DNA of 5,648 nucleotides, taken from contig DBMG01000056.1 of the NCBI GenBank assembly GCA_002304785.1, positions 1,307 through 6,954 on the forward strand. Direction: 5' to 3'. Positions 1 through 5,647 of this stretch are shown piece by piece (position 1 is the first letter of the stretch; the number at the start of each line of letters is the position of its first letter). Source of the stretch: Candidatus Accumulibacter sp. UBA704. GTDB lineage: Bacteria; Pseudomonadota; Gammaproteobacteria; Burkholderiales; Rhodocyclaceae. Under the pieces are notes generated by a model. The model saw nothing but the letters and a program-made list of their open reading frames with translations, was not told the DNA's origin and did no database searches. A program made the position numbers and the translations under genes.

Positions 1-993
1 GAAACGGGTGTCGCCCTCTACGATACCGAAGCGGGCGGCCGCCTGCTGACTCACGCCCTGCATTCGCAAATTGCAATGCACCAGGAATACGGCGGTGTCG
101 TCCCGGAACTGGCTTCGCGCGACCACATTAGGCGCACGATCCCGCTGCTGCGCAAGGCATTGTCTGAAAGTGGGCGTTCGCTCGACAGGATCGACGCGGT
201 CGCCTACACCCAAGGCCCGGGGCTCGCTGGAGCACTGCTGGTTGGCGCGGCCTTTGCCGAAGGGCTGGCCATGGCGCTGGGCGTGCCCACCATTCCGGTT
301 CATCACCTAGAAGGTCACCTGCTGTCCCCTCTCCTTTCCCGTCGGCCGCCGACATTCCCGTTCATCGCCCTGCTGGTCTCGGGCGGCCATAGCCAACTGA
401 TGCGCGTTACCGGTGTCGGCCAGTACGCACTTCTGGGAGAAACGCTCGACGACGCGGCTGGCGAAGCCTTCGACAAGACGGCAAAACTGCTTGGCCTGCC
501 CTACCCGGGAGGTCCGGCGCTGTCAGCGCTGGCCGAACACGGCCGGCCTGACATGTGCAAATTTCCGCGGCCGATGCTCAACTCCGGCGACCTCGATTTC
601 AGTTTCAGCGGCCTGAAAACTGCGGTCCTGACCCATGTGCGGGAACTGGGCGAACCCGACGAACAACAGCGTGCGGATATCGCGCGCGGTTTTCAGGACG
701 CCATCGTCGAAGTACTGGTCAAGAAATCCATGCGCGCCATCAAAAGCAGCGGACTTCGGCAACTCGTAGTCGCCGGCGGGGTCGGGGCCAACAGAGAATT
801 GCGCCGCCAGCTCGATGAGCGGGCCGGCCGGGCAAAGATCACCGTTTACTATCCGGAATTCGAATTCTGCACCGATAACGGGGCCATGATCGCACTAGCC
901 GGCGCCCTGCGCTTCCAGGCAGGCGTTTCGCTCAAGCCGGCCGGCGCCTTCGCCGTCCGCCCGCGCTGGCCTCTGGCTGAACTGATGGGTTGA
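1..993 (+). CDS. tsaD: tRNA N6-adenosine threonylcarbamoyltransferase TsaD, 5'-truncated by the window edge
   Basis: TsaD transfers the threonylcarbamoyl group from threonylcarbamoyl-AMP to A37 of ANN-decoding tRNAs, making t6A in the cytoplasm with TsaB and TsaE. The reading frame is open from base 1, and its first visible residues (ETGVALYD) continue the family's N-terminal GIETSCDE motif, so about 11 residues and the start codon lie outside the window. The ATG at 76 is internal. Counting from the first visible codon, the metal-binding HHLEGH is at 101-106, SGGHSQL at 127-133, GETLDDAAGEAFDKTAKLLG at 146-165, FSFSGLKT at 200-207, AGGVGANRE at 258-266 and CTDNGAMIA from 290, where D292 is the likely third metal ligand. 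The visible 330 residues plus those missing fit the usual length of about 340. The stop TGA directly abuts the stop of convergent plsY. The identification is firm; only the 5' end is unknown. Confidence 0.97.
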   Translation, partial: ETGVALYDTEAGGRLLTHALHSQIAMHQEYGGVVPELASRDHIRRTIPLLRKALSESGRSLDRIDAVAYTQGPGLAGALLVGAAFAEGLAMALGVPTIPVHHLEGHLLSPLLSRRPPTFPFIALLVSGGHSQLMRVTGVGQYALLGETLDDAAGEAFDKTAKLLGLPYPGGPALSALAEHGRPDMCKFPRPMLNSGDLDFSFSGLKTAVLTHVRELGEPDEQQRADIARGFQDAIVEVLVKKSMRAIKSSGLRQLVVAGGVGANRELRRQLDERAGRAKITVYYPEFEFCTDNGAMIALAGALRFQAGVSLKPAGAFAVRPRWPLAELMG

Positions 994-1005
994 TCAGGCT
1001 TTCTT
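982..1005 (+). terminator. Weak terminator-like hairpin across the tsaD/plsY stop codons
   Basis: CTGAT (982-986) and ATCAG (993-997) can pair around a 6-nt loop, and on the plus strand the stem is followed by the T-rich GCTTTCTT. The stem is only five pairs, mostly A-T, and the tract is interrupted by C, so this is at best a weak intrinsic terminator for tsaD. On the minus strand there is no T tract after it. It is the only hairpin I see at this convergent junction. Confidence 0.2.
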
Positions 1006-1614
1006 CCCAGCGCCGATCTTGGGCTCGGTGCCGGCCATCAGTCGTTGCAGATTTGCCCAGTGCTTGACAATCAGCACCATGGCAATGATTCCGACGACCA
1101 GCAGCAACGTTCCACTACCCCAGAACAGGAAGGCCGTCACCGGCGCGGCGGCGGCGGCCACCAGCGCCGCGAGCGACGAGTAGCGCAGCGTGAAAGCAAT
1201 GGCTAGCCAGATGCCCAGCGTAATCAGCCCGAGAGCAGGATCCAGGGCCAACAGCACGCCGGCGGCCGTAGCCACGCCCTTGCCGCCCTTGAATCCCAGG
1301 AAGACGGGATAGAGATGCCCGAAAAAAACCGCCAGGGCGACGGCGCCTACCAGCCCGTCCAAAAAGCCGTACTTCGGCCCCAGCGACTGCGCCAGGAATA
1401 CGGCCAACCAGCCCTTGGCCATATCGCCGAGCAAAGTCATGGCGGCGGCGGCCTTGTTCCCACTGCGCAAGACATTGGTGGCACCAGGATTTTTCGATCC
1501 ATAACTGCGCGGATCGGCCAGCCCGAAAATCCGGCTGCAGACGACGGCAAACGGGACTGAGCCGAGAAGATACGCGGCCAGTACTGCCAACACGACAATC
1601 ACGAATTCGGGCAT
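994..1614 (-). CDS. plsY: Acyl-phosphate:glycerol-3-phosphate acyltransferase PlsY
   Basis: PlsY is an inner-membrane enzyme that acylates glycerol-3-phosphate at position 1 using acyl-phosphate made by PlsX, the first committed step of phospholipid synthesis. The 206-residue protein has the family length and a very hydrophobic profile with several membrane segments (about residues 3-25, 58-76, 86-105, 112-140, 145-165 and 168-184). The three cytoplasmic active-site motifs are present: GSKNPGATNVLR (39-50), GHLYPVFLGFKGGKGVAT (99-116) and KHWANLQRLMAGTE (184-197). The ATG at 1614-1612 is preceded by GGAAG (1623-1619 on this strand) at short spacing, which supports the start. The gene is divergent from folB and convergent with tsaD, ending in TGA exactly where tsaD ends. 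The C-terminus is basic (GAGKKA). A longer minus-strand frame overlapping it (1115-1729) is a composition shadow. Confidence 0.97.
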   Translation of the reverse strand: MPEFVIVVLAVLAAYLLGSVPFAVVCSRIFGLADPRSYGSKNPGATNVLRSGNKAAAAMTLLGDMAKGWLAVFLAQSLGPKYGFLDGLVGAVALAVFFGHLYPVFLGFKGGKGVATAAGVLLALDPALGLITLGIWLAIAFTLRYSSLAALVAAAAAPVTAFLFWGSGTLLLVVGIIAMVLIVKHWANLQRLMAGTEPKIGAGKKA

Positions 1615-1731
1615 AGGGCTTCCACGATATGAAAGTAACAGCTAAGGTAGAATGCGCACTCCACCGGGCTTGGCATGCCAGCCCGCGGCGAACACGAGTA
1701 GCGATTCTACACTGACCTGCGCAGCGCAAAA
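1615..1731. promoter_or_regulatory. Divergent plsY/folB intergenic region
   Basis: These 117 bases separate the divergently transcribed plsY and folB and must hold the promoters of both, unless either is read from further away. The clearest -10-like hexamers are TAGAAT on the plus strand (1648-1653, toward folB) and TAGAAT on the minus strand (1704-1709, toward plsY). Neither has a convincing -35 element at 16-18 bp, so both are guesses. If both are used, the two transcripts would overlap in their leaders. No clear Shine-Dalgarno precedes the folB ATG, whereas plsY has GGAAG. Confidence 0.35.
1665..1685. repeat. Hairpin with palindromic core in the plsY/folB leader region
   Basis: CGGGC-t-TGG, a CATG loop, then CCA-GCCCG forms an eight-pair stem with one bulged T. 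Its core TGGCATGCCA (1671-1680) is a perfect 10-bp palindrome. No T tract follows on either strand, so it is not a standard intrinsic terminator. It could be a protein-binding site or a structure in the folB or plsY leader RNA, or it could be chance in GC-rich DNA. Confidence 0.3.
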
Positions 1732-2091
1732 ATGGACATCATCTTCATCGACGAACTTCGCATCCCGACGCTGATCGGGATCTATCCGCGCGAGCAGGCC
1801 ATACCCCAGACCATCGAAATCTCGCTGCAGATCGGAACGTCGACGGCGAATGCCGGCAACAGCGACGACATCAGGGACACCATCGACTATGCGGTCGTCG
1901 TCGAACGGCTGCGCTCGGATCTCTCCGCGCAACATTTCCATCTGCTGGAAAAACTGGCCGAGCACGTGGCCAGCCTTCTGCTCGAGGATTTCGGCGCCAT
2001 CTGGGTGCGTGTATCGATCGCCAAGCTCGGCACGATGCGCGGCGTCAAGCGCACGGGCGTCATTATCGAACGCAGCCGGTTACCCACCTGA
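1732..2091 (+). CDS. folB: Dihydroneopterin aldolase FolB
   Basis: FolB cleaves 7,8-dihydroneopterin to 6-hydroxymethyl-7,8-dihydropterin and glycolaldehyde in the folate pathway, and acts as a cytoplasmic homo-oligomer. The 119-residue protein has the family length and opens with the typical MDIIFIDELRIPTLIGIYPR. Pterin-binding and catalytic positions match the family: E21 (after GIYPR), Y53 in the TIDY motif, E73 in LLEKLAE and K98 in the IAKLG strand, followed by a C-terminal GVIIER. Family knowledge assigns K98 and the neighbouring Tyr to acid-base catalysis. The start at 1732 gives the expected N-terminus but lacks a clear Shine-Dalgarno. The gene is divergent from plsY and ends 10 bp before the stop of convergent ybaK. 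FolX, an epimerase paralogue, is less likely given the FolB-like N-terminus and the plsY/tsaD neighbourhood. Confidence 0.94.
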   Translation: MDIIFIDELRIPTLIGIYPREQAIPQTIEISLQIGTSTANAGNSDDIRDTIDYAVVVERLRSDLSAQHFHLLEKLAEHVASLLLEDFGAIWVRVSIAKLGTMRGVKRTGVIIERSRLPT

Positions 2092-2101
2092 CCTGCGTGA
2101 C

Positions 2102-2587
2102 TCACTTGAGCGCGGCTTCCACCACCTTTGGGGCAAGCACGCGCATCAGGTCGTGCGGATGCACGCCGACCAGGAAGCCACGCCGTCCGCCGTTGATGTA
2201 GATCAGCGGCAGGTCGAGGATGGTTTTTTCGATGTACACCGGCATTTTCTTCTTGGTCCCGAACGGACTGGTGCCTCCCACCAGGAAGCCTGTGTGCCGA
2301 TTGGCCACCTCCGGCTTGCACGGCTCGACCTTCTTGCACCCGATCTGCCGCGCCAGTTCCTTGGTCGACACCTTGCGATCGCCGTGCATCAGCACGATCA
2401 GAGGCTTTGCCGATTCATCCTCCATGACCAGCGTCTTCACCACCGCGTGTTCGTCGACATTCAGTTCACGCGAGGAAACCTTGGTTCCGCCATGCTCTTC
2501 GTAGTCATAAAGGTGGCTGGAATGCGCGATGCCCTGCTGGCGCAGGAACTTGGTCGCAGGAGTTTCGGGAGCATTTTCTGACTTCAT
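2102..2587 (-). CDS. ybaK: Cys-tRNA(Pro)/Cys-tRNA(Cys) deacylase, YbaK family
   Basis: YbaK-family deacylases hydrolyse Cys-tRNA(Pro) made in error by prolyl-tRNA synthetase, which prevents cysteine-for-proline mistranslation. They act in trans in the cytoplasm. From the ATG at 2587 the product is 161 residues, the usual size. Visible family features are TPATKFLR (9-16), HLYDYEEHGGT (25-35), the conserved lysine K51 in VVKTLV (the equivalent of the family's catalytic Lys), LMHGDRKVSTKELARQIG (66-83), KPEVANRHTGFLVGGTSPFG (91-110) and INGGRRGFLVG (131-141). The frame extends to a TTG at 2605, adding six residues. I prefer the ATG because GGA lies 7 nt before it and homologues begin near here, while the TTG has no ribosome site. 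It is the last gene of the minus-strand run, 59 nt after xerD. It could be co-transcribed with xerD or have its own promoter; I see no convincing one. Confidence 0.94.
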   Translation of the reverse strand: MKSENAPETPATKFLRQQGIAHSSHLYDYEEHGGTKVSSRELNVDEHAVVKTLVMEDESAKPLIVLMHGDRKVSTKELARQIGCKKVEPCKPEVANRHTGFLVGGTSPFGTKKKMPVYIEKTILDLPLIYINGGRRGFLVGVHPHDLMRVLAPKVVEAALK

Positions 2588-2646
2588 GTTGTTTTCCGGG
2601 AGCAAGGCTCATTGTCTGAAGCATAGCAGAGACGAGGCGCGGCGTT
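2588..2646 (-). other. xerD-ybaK spacer
   Basis: This 59-nt gap lies between the xerD stop and the ybaK ATG. On the minus strand it contains TATGCT, which resembles a -10, but no supporting -35, and a GGA that is probably part of the ybaK ribosome-binding site. No terminator hairpin with a T tract is visible, so read-through from xerD into ybaK is plausible. Confidence 0.3.
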
Positions 2647-3564
2647 TCAGCCACGCGGATGATGTGCGGCGTGCAGCGTCTTCAGGCGTTCGCGCGCGAT
2701 GTGCGTGTAGATCTGGGTCGTCGAGATATCCGAGTGACCAAGCAGCAACTGAACGACGCGCAGGTCGGCTCCATGGTTGAGCAGATGCGTGGCGAAGGCA
2801 TGGCGCAGCACGTGCGGAGAAAGCCGAGCCGGAGCAATTCCTGCAGCCAGGGCATAGCGCTTGATCAGTTGCCAGAAGGCCTGGCGCGTCATGCCGGCCC
2901 CACGGGCTGTCACGAACAGTTCGTCACTCTGGCGTCCGCTGAGCAAGGCCGGCCGGGCCTCGGCCAGATAGCGCCGCAACCAGTCGACGGCCTCCTCGCC
3001 GAGAGGAACCAACCGCTCCTTGCTGCCCTTGCCGAATACTCGTACCACCCCCATGTCGAAACTGACCTCATGCAATTTCAGGCCGATCAACTCGGAAACA
3101 CGCAGCCCGGTCGCGTAGAGCGTCTCGAGCATGGCCCGGTCGCGCAGGCCGAGTATTTCATCGATCGGCGGGGCGGCCAGCAGGGCGTCGACGTCCTTCT
3201 CGGAAAGCACCTTGGGCAGTCGTGACGGCTTCACCGGCATGGCAATTTTCAGCGTCGGATCGACCGCAATCCGGCCGCGCGCCAGAAGGTGCCGGTAAAA
3301 ACGCCGCAAGGTCGAGATGTAGCGCGCCTGGGAGGACGCACGCCGGGTCTGCGACAGCACGGCCACGAAGCGGATCAGCGCCAGTTCATCCGCCGCGGAA
3401 AGCGAGGACAGCCTCTGTTCCTTGAGCCATCGCGCCAGATGCGCCAGGTCGCTGCGATAGCTGGCGAGCGAAGTCTTGGCCAGTCCGTCCTCGAGCCAAA
3501 GCGTGTCGCAAAAGGCGTCGATCTCGGCGAGATCGCTCGGACTTACCTCACCCGCGTTGCTCAT
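2647..3564 (-). CDS. xerD: Site-specific tyrosine recombinase XerD
   Basis: XerD acts with XerC at the chromosomal dif site, under FtsK control at the septum, to resolve chromosome dimers. The protein has 305 residues. An N-terminal SAM-like core-binding domain (about 10-100) is followed by the catalytic domain (about 115-300). All six catalytic residues are visible: R155 (ATGLR), K179 (GKGSKER), H251 and R254 (HVLRH), H277 (LLGHSDIS) and the nucleophile Y286 (TQIYTH). Each is offset by the same seven residues from E. coli XerD as I recall it, matching a slightly longer N-terminus. The ending HAAHHPRG is typical of XerD rather than XerC or an integrase. No Shine-Dalgarno is evident before the ATG, which lies inside the end of ogt (17-nt overlap), so translation is probably coupled. 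A phage integrase is unlikely, as no att site or mobile genes are present. Confidence 0.96.
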   Translation of the reverse strand: MSNAGEVSPSDLAEIDAFCDTLWLEDGLAKTSLASYRSDLAHLARWLKEQRLSSLSAADELALIRFVAVLSQTRRASSQARYISTLRRFYRHLLARGRIAVDPTLKIAMPVKPSRLPKVLSEKDVDALLAAPPIDEILGLRDRAMLETLYATGLRVSELIGLKLHEVSFDMGVVRVFGKGSKERLVPLGEEAVDWLRRYLAEARPALLSGRQSDELFVTARGAGMTRQAFWQLIKRYALAAGIAPARLSPHVLRHAFATHLLNHGADLRVVQLLLGHSDISTTQIYTHIARERLKTLHAAHHPRG

Positions 3565-4018
3565 GCGCCAGCAGCCAGCGCTTCACGTCGAGGAAGAATT
3601 CTCCTCCCTGACTCGCGAACCCACCGAGCCCGCCCCCTGCGGCGACGACGCGGTGGCACGGCACGACCACCGGATAGGGGTTGGCCCCACAGGCCTGCCC
3701 GACGGCACGCGGAGCACTCTTCACCGCCTTGGCCACCTCCCCGTAAGTTCTCCGCTCGTGGTTTGGAATGAGGGCAATCTGCTCCCAGACACGGCGCTGG
3801 AAACGCGTCCCGGCAGGCCGCAAGGGCAGCGAGAACGCAAATCCCGCATCGGCAAGGTAATTCCGCAACTGGCGCACCGCCTCGGCAGCCAGCGCATTGG
3901 CAGGAGCCAGTTCGTCGCGCGGCGGGAGAAATTCCAACGAAAGGATCTCGGTTTCATCGCAACGCACACCGAGGCAAAATCCGGGAGCGGCGACAATGGC
4001 CTGATAAGGCTGTTGCAT
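3548..4018 (-). CDS. ogt: Methylated-DNA-[protein]-cysteine S-methyltransferase, Ogt type
   Basis: This is a suicide repair protein that moves the alkyl group from O6-methylguanine or O4-methylthymine in DNA to its own cysteine. The 156-residue product has a short, variable N-terminal domain (about 1-68) and the conserved DNA-binding and catalytic domain (about 70-156). The latter contains FQRRVWEQI (73-81), TYGEVAKAV (91-99), the recognition helix with its arginine finger RAVGQACGANP (104-114, R104), the active site PCHRVV (120-125) with acceptor C121, and KRWLLAHE (146-153), where E153 fits the hydrogen-bonding Glu. No AraC-type Ada domain is fused, so it is Ogt rather than Ada. A strong purine-rich ribosome site overlaps the proA stop, and xerD starts inside its 3' end. 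Alkylation induction by Ada is not evident in the sequence, and expression probably follows proA. Confidence 0.95.
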   Translation of the reverse strand: MQQPYQAIVAAPGFCLGVRCDETEILSLEFLPPRDELAPANALAAEAVRQLRNYLADAGFAFSLPLRPAGTRFQRRVWEQIALIPNHERRTYGEVAKAVKSAPRAVGQACGANPYPVVVPCHRVVAAGGGLGGFASQGGEFFLDVKRWLLAHEQRG

Positions 4019-4022
4019 GAAT

Positions 4023-4030
4023 CCCCCCTC
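4023..4030 (-). promoter_or_regulatory. Ribosome-binding site of ogt overlapping the proA stop codon
   Basis: On the minus strand the sequence reads TGA-GGGGGG-ATTC-ATG. The G-run adjoining the GA of the proA stop forms a GAGGGGGG Shine-Dalgarno-like element four bases before the ogt ATG. This supports both the start at 4018 and translational coupling of ogt to proA. Confidence 0.65.
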
Positions 4031-5285
4031 AGCGACGAACTTGCCCGGTACCGAGAACCACCCATTTCTGGCTGGTCAGCCCCTCCAGACCAACCGGACC
4101 GCGCGCATGAATCTTGTCGGTGGAAATGCCGATCTCCGCACCCAGGCCGTACTCGAAACCATCGGCAAAGCGCGTCGAGGCATTGACCATCACCGATGCC
4201 GAATCGACCTCACGCAGGAAGCGCAACGCCTTCGTGTAATTCTCGGTGACGATCGTATCGGTGTGGTGCGAACCGTAACGGTTGATGTGCCCGATGGCCT
4301 CATCCAGTCCATCAACCACCTTGACCGAAATGACCGGTGCCAGGAATTCGGCGGCGTAATCCTCTTCTGTCGCGGGTTTGGCTTCCGCGACCAGCACCCG
4401 GGTTTCAGCACAACCGCGGATTTCCACGCCTTTGCCCTGCAGCATTGCCGCCACCGGCGGTAGCAGTTCGGCGGCCCGCGAACGCGCCACGAGCAGCGAC
4501 TCGGCGGTATTGCAGGTGCCGTAGCGCTGTGTCTTGGCGTTCTCCACGATCCGCACCGCCATTTCCGGCACGGCTTCATCGTCCAGATAGACATGGCAGT
4601 TGCCGTCCAGATGCTGGATCATCGGCACCCGCGCCTCGGCCAGCAGGCGTGATATCAGGCCCTTGCCGCCGCGCGGCACGATCACATCGACGTACTCGCG
4701 CATGGTGATCAAGTGGCCGACTGCCGCGCGATCGGTGGTATCGATCACCTGCACGGCATGGAGCGGCAGTCCGGAGGCAGCGAGAGCCTCCTGCACCAGC
4801 ACGGCAATCGCCCGATTGCAGTGGATGGCCTCGGATCCGCCGCGCAGGATGGCCGCGTTGCCCGACTTCAGGCACAGCGCCGCGGCGTCGGCGGTAACGT
4901 TCGGCCGCGCTTCGTAGATGATGCCGACCACTCCCAGTGGAACCCGCATCTTGCCCACTTGGATGCCGCTCGGGCGGAATTTCAGCTCGCTGATCTCTCC
5001 CACCGGATCGGGCAGTGACGCCACCTGCTCGACGCCCTCGGCCATGGCGGCCACGCTCTTATCGGTCAACGTCAGACGATCGATCATCGCCGGTTCCAGG
5101 CCGGTCGATCGTGCTGCAGCGAGATCTCTCTGATTTGCCTCGAGAAGTGCGGTAGAATTTCGCCTTATCGCACGAGCCAAGCTATTCAGTGCTTCATTTT
5201 TGACATTCGAGTCGGCGCGAGCGATGTGACGGGATGCGTCTCTCGCCTGCACGCCGACTTCCGTCATGTACTGCTGGATGTCCAT
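4029..5285 (-). CDS. proA: Gamma-glutamyl phosphate reductase ProA (glutamate-5-semialdehyde dehydrogenase)
   Basis: ProA reduces gamma-glutamyl phosphate to glutamate-5-semialdehyde with NADPH, the second step of proline synthesis after ProB, in the cytoplasm. From the ATG at 5285 it has 418 residues, close to E. coli ProA. Visible motifs are VPLGVVGIIYEARPNVTADA (115-134), LKSGNAAILRGGSEA (139-153), PRGGKGLI (204-211), the catalytic-cysteine segment YGTCNTAESLL (255-265, C258), and the C-terminal signature HARGPVGLEGLTSQKW (393-408). The frame continues upstream to a TTG at 5315, adding ten residues. I reject that start because it overlaps a perfect -10 box, because the family N-terminus begins MDIQQYM, and because GGGT lies just before the ATG. 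The gene ends 10 nt before ogt. proB is not in the window, so the proBA pair is split here, at least locally. Confidence 0.97.
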   Translation of the reverse strand: MDIQQYMTEVGVQARDASRHIARADSNVKNEALNSLARAIRRNSTALLEANQRDLAAARSTGLEPAMIDRLTLTDKSVAAMAEGVEQVASLPDPVGEISELKFRPSGIQVGKMRVPLGVVGIIYEARPNVTADAAALCLKSGNAAILRGGSEAIHCNRAIAVLVQEALAASGLPLHAVQVIDTTDRAAVGHLITMREYVDVIVPRGGKGLISRLLAEARVPMIQHLDGNCHVYLDDEAVPEMAVRIVENAKTQRYGTCNTAESLLVARSRAAELLPPVAAMLQGKGVEIRGCAETRVLVAEAKPATEEDYAAEFLAPVISVKVVDGLDEAIGHINRYGSHHTDTIVTENYTKALRFLREVDSASVMVNASTRFADGFEYGLGAEIGISTDKIHARGPVGLEGLTSQKWVVLGTGQVRR

Positions 5286-5314
5286 GGTTACCCGATTCGT
5301 TTGAGCAAAGCCCA

Positions 5315-5320
5315 ATTATA
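5315..5320 (-). promoter_or_regulatory. Candidate -10 box of the proA promoter (TATAAT)
   Basis: The minus strand reads GGCTATAATTGGGC, a perfect consensus -10 hexamer about 30 nt upstream of the proA ATG, which implies a leader of roughly 20 nt. The -35 region is weak: CAATCT at a 17-bp spacer, or TTCAAT at 19 bp. The promoter may therefore need an activator or upstream contacts. The position also argues against the upstream TTG as the proA start. Confidence 0.5.
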
Positions 5321-5350
5321 GCCACCGTCAGAACGCCAGATTGAACCATT

Positions 5351-5371
5351 CATAGAAATCGTAATCCTATG
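5351..5371. repeat. Inverted repeat CATAG-N11-CTATG in the proA divergent region
   Basis: CATAG (5351-5355) and CTATG (5367-5371) are exact inverted copies separated by 11 bases, i.e. 16 bp between equivalent points. The spacer contains AATC twice. The geometry is loosely that of a dimeric regulator site, located just upstream of the proA -35 area and over the presumed promoter of the plus-strand gene. Arms of five bases can easily arise by chance. Confidence 0.25.
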
Positions 5372-5398
5372 CTCACAGTTACTTCATCAGCATCCGAT

Positions 5399-5647
5399 AT
5401 GAGCAAAAAACTGATTCTCCCGGCCGAAGTGAAAATCTGCGCAACATGCAGTTACTGGGATGGCGAGCGGAAAGTTGATCCCGAACTGGCGATCGTTGTC
5501 GTCGAGGAAGGCTGCGCAGGTGAATGCCTGGTTCAGAACAAGTGCTGCCAGGGACTGAACGACGAATTCGAGTGGCGCGACGATTGCCTGTGGGAGCATC
5601 TTGCACCGGATGCTCCTGAAGACAGCAAGAACGAAGAAAAGAAGTAG
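5399..5647 (+). CDS. Small cysteine-rich protein of unknown function
   Basis: I do not recognise this 82-residue product. It has no signal peptide or membrane segment, so it is probably cytoplasmic. It carries seven cysteines: C14 and C17 (CATC), C39 and C43 (CAGEC), the adjacent pair C49-C50, and C63. This spacing could bind zinc or an iron-sulfur cluster, but no known signature fits. Other features are SYWDGERKV (18-26), a hydrophobic AIVVVEE (31-37), an acidic/aromatic stretch EFEWRDDCLWEH (56-67) and a charged tail (EDSKNEEKK). The codon pattern is smooth and the gene is complete, ending in TAG. I chose the ATG at 5399 (MSKKLILP), but an in-frame ATG at 5369 would add ten residues. Neither has a clear Shine-Dalgarno, and the earlier one overlaps the inverted repeat. 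It is divergent from proA. A regulatory or metal-handling role is only a guess. Confidence 0.75.
   Translation: MSKKLILPAEVKICATCSYWDGERKVDPELAIVVVEEGCAGECLVQNKCCQGLNDEFEWRDDCLWEHLAPDAPEDSKNEEKK

Larger units (their letters stand above)
5286..5398. promoter_or_regulatory. Divergent proA / small cysteine-rich gene control region
   Basis: These 113 bases, more A+T-rich than the flanking genes, lie between two genes read in opposite directions. They contain the proA -10 box and an inverted repeat, described separately. For the plus-strand gene, TTGAAC (5341-5346) and TAATCC (5362-5367) give a poor promoter match with a 15-bp spacer, and TATGCT (5368-5373) is an alternative -10. None of these is compelling. 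Confidence 0.45.

Noticed and set aside
856..867. GAATTCGAATTC, a 12-bp palindrome with two EcoRI sites
   Set aside because: It lies inside tsaD and simply encodes Glu-Phe-Glu-Phe. No sign of a cloning scar, as the reading frame and family motifs continue.
1115..1729. Minus-strand open frame of 204 codons overlapping plsY and the intergenic region
   Set aside because: It runs out of frame through plsY, whose motifs and length are clear. The product is Arg/Gly-rich low-complexity sequence typical of a GC-rich shadow frame.
2097..2110. Short symmetric sequence GTGACTCAC / CTCACTTGAG between folB and ybaK
   Set aside because: The four-base arms are too short to support a terminator, and no T tract follows.
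1850..2581. Plus-strand open frame of 243 codons across folB and antisense to ybaK
   Set aside because: It is out of frame with folB and opposite to the well-conserved ybaK. No recognisable domain and no ribosome site.
2647..3564. Tyrosine recombinase as the integrase of a mobile element
   Set aside because: The C-terminus, catalytic spacing and overlap with ogt fit chromosomal XerD. There are no att repeats, tRNA target or mobile genes in the window.
3476..4186. Plus-strand open frame of 236 codons antisense to ogt and the ends of xerD and proA
   Set aside because: It lies opposite genes with complete catalytic motifs, and its product has no coherent domain. A composition shadow.
5154..5159. 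TAGAAT hexamer resembling a -10 on the plus strand
   Set aside because: It is inside the proA coding region, antisense, with no supporting -35 or downstream plus-strand gene.
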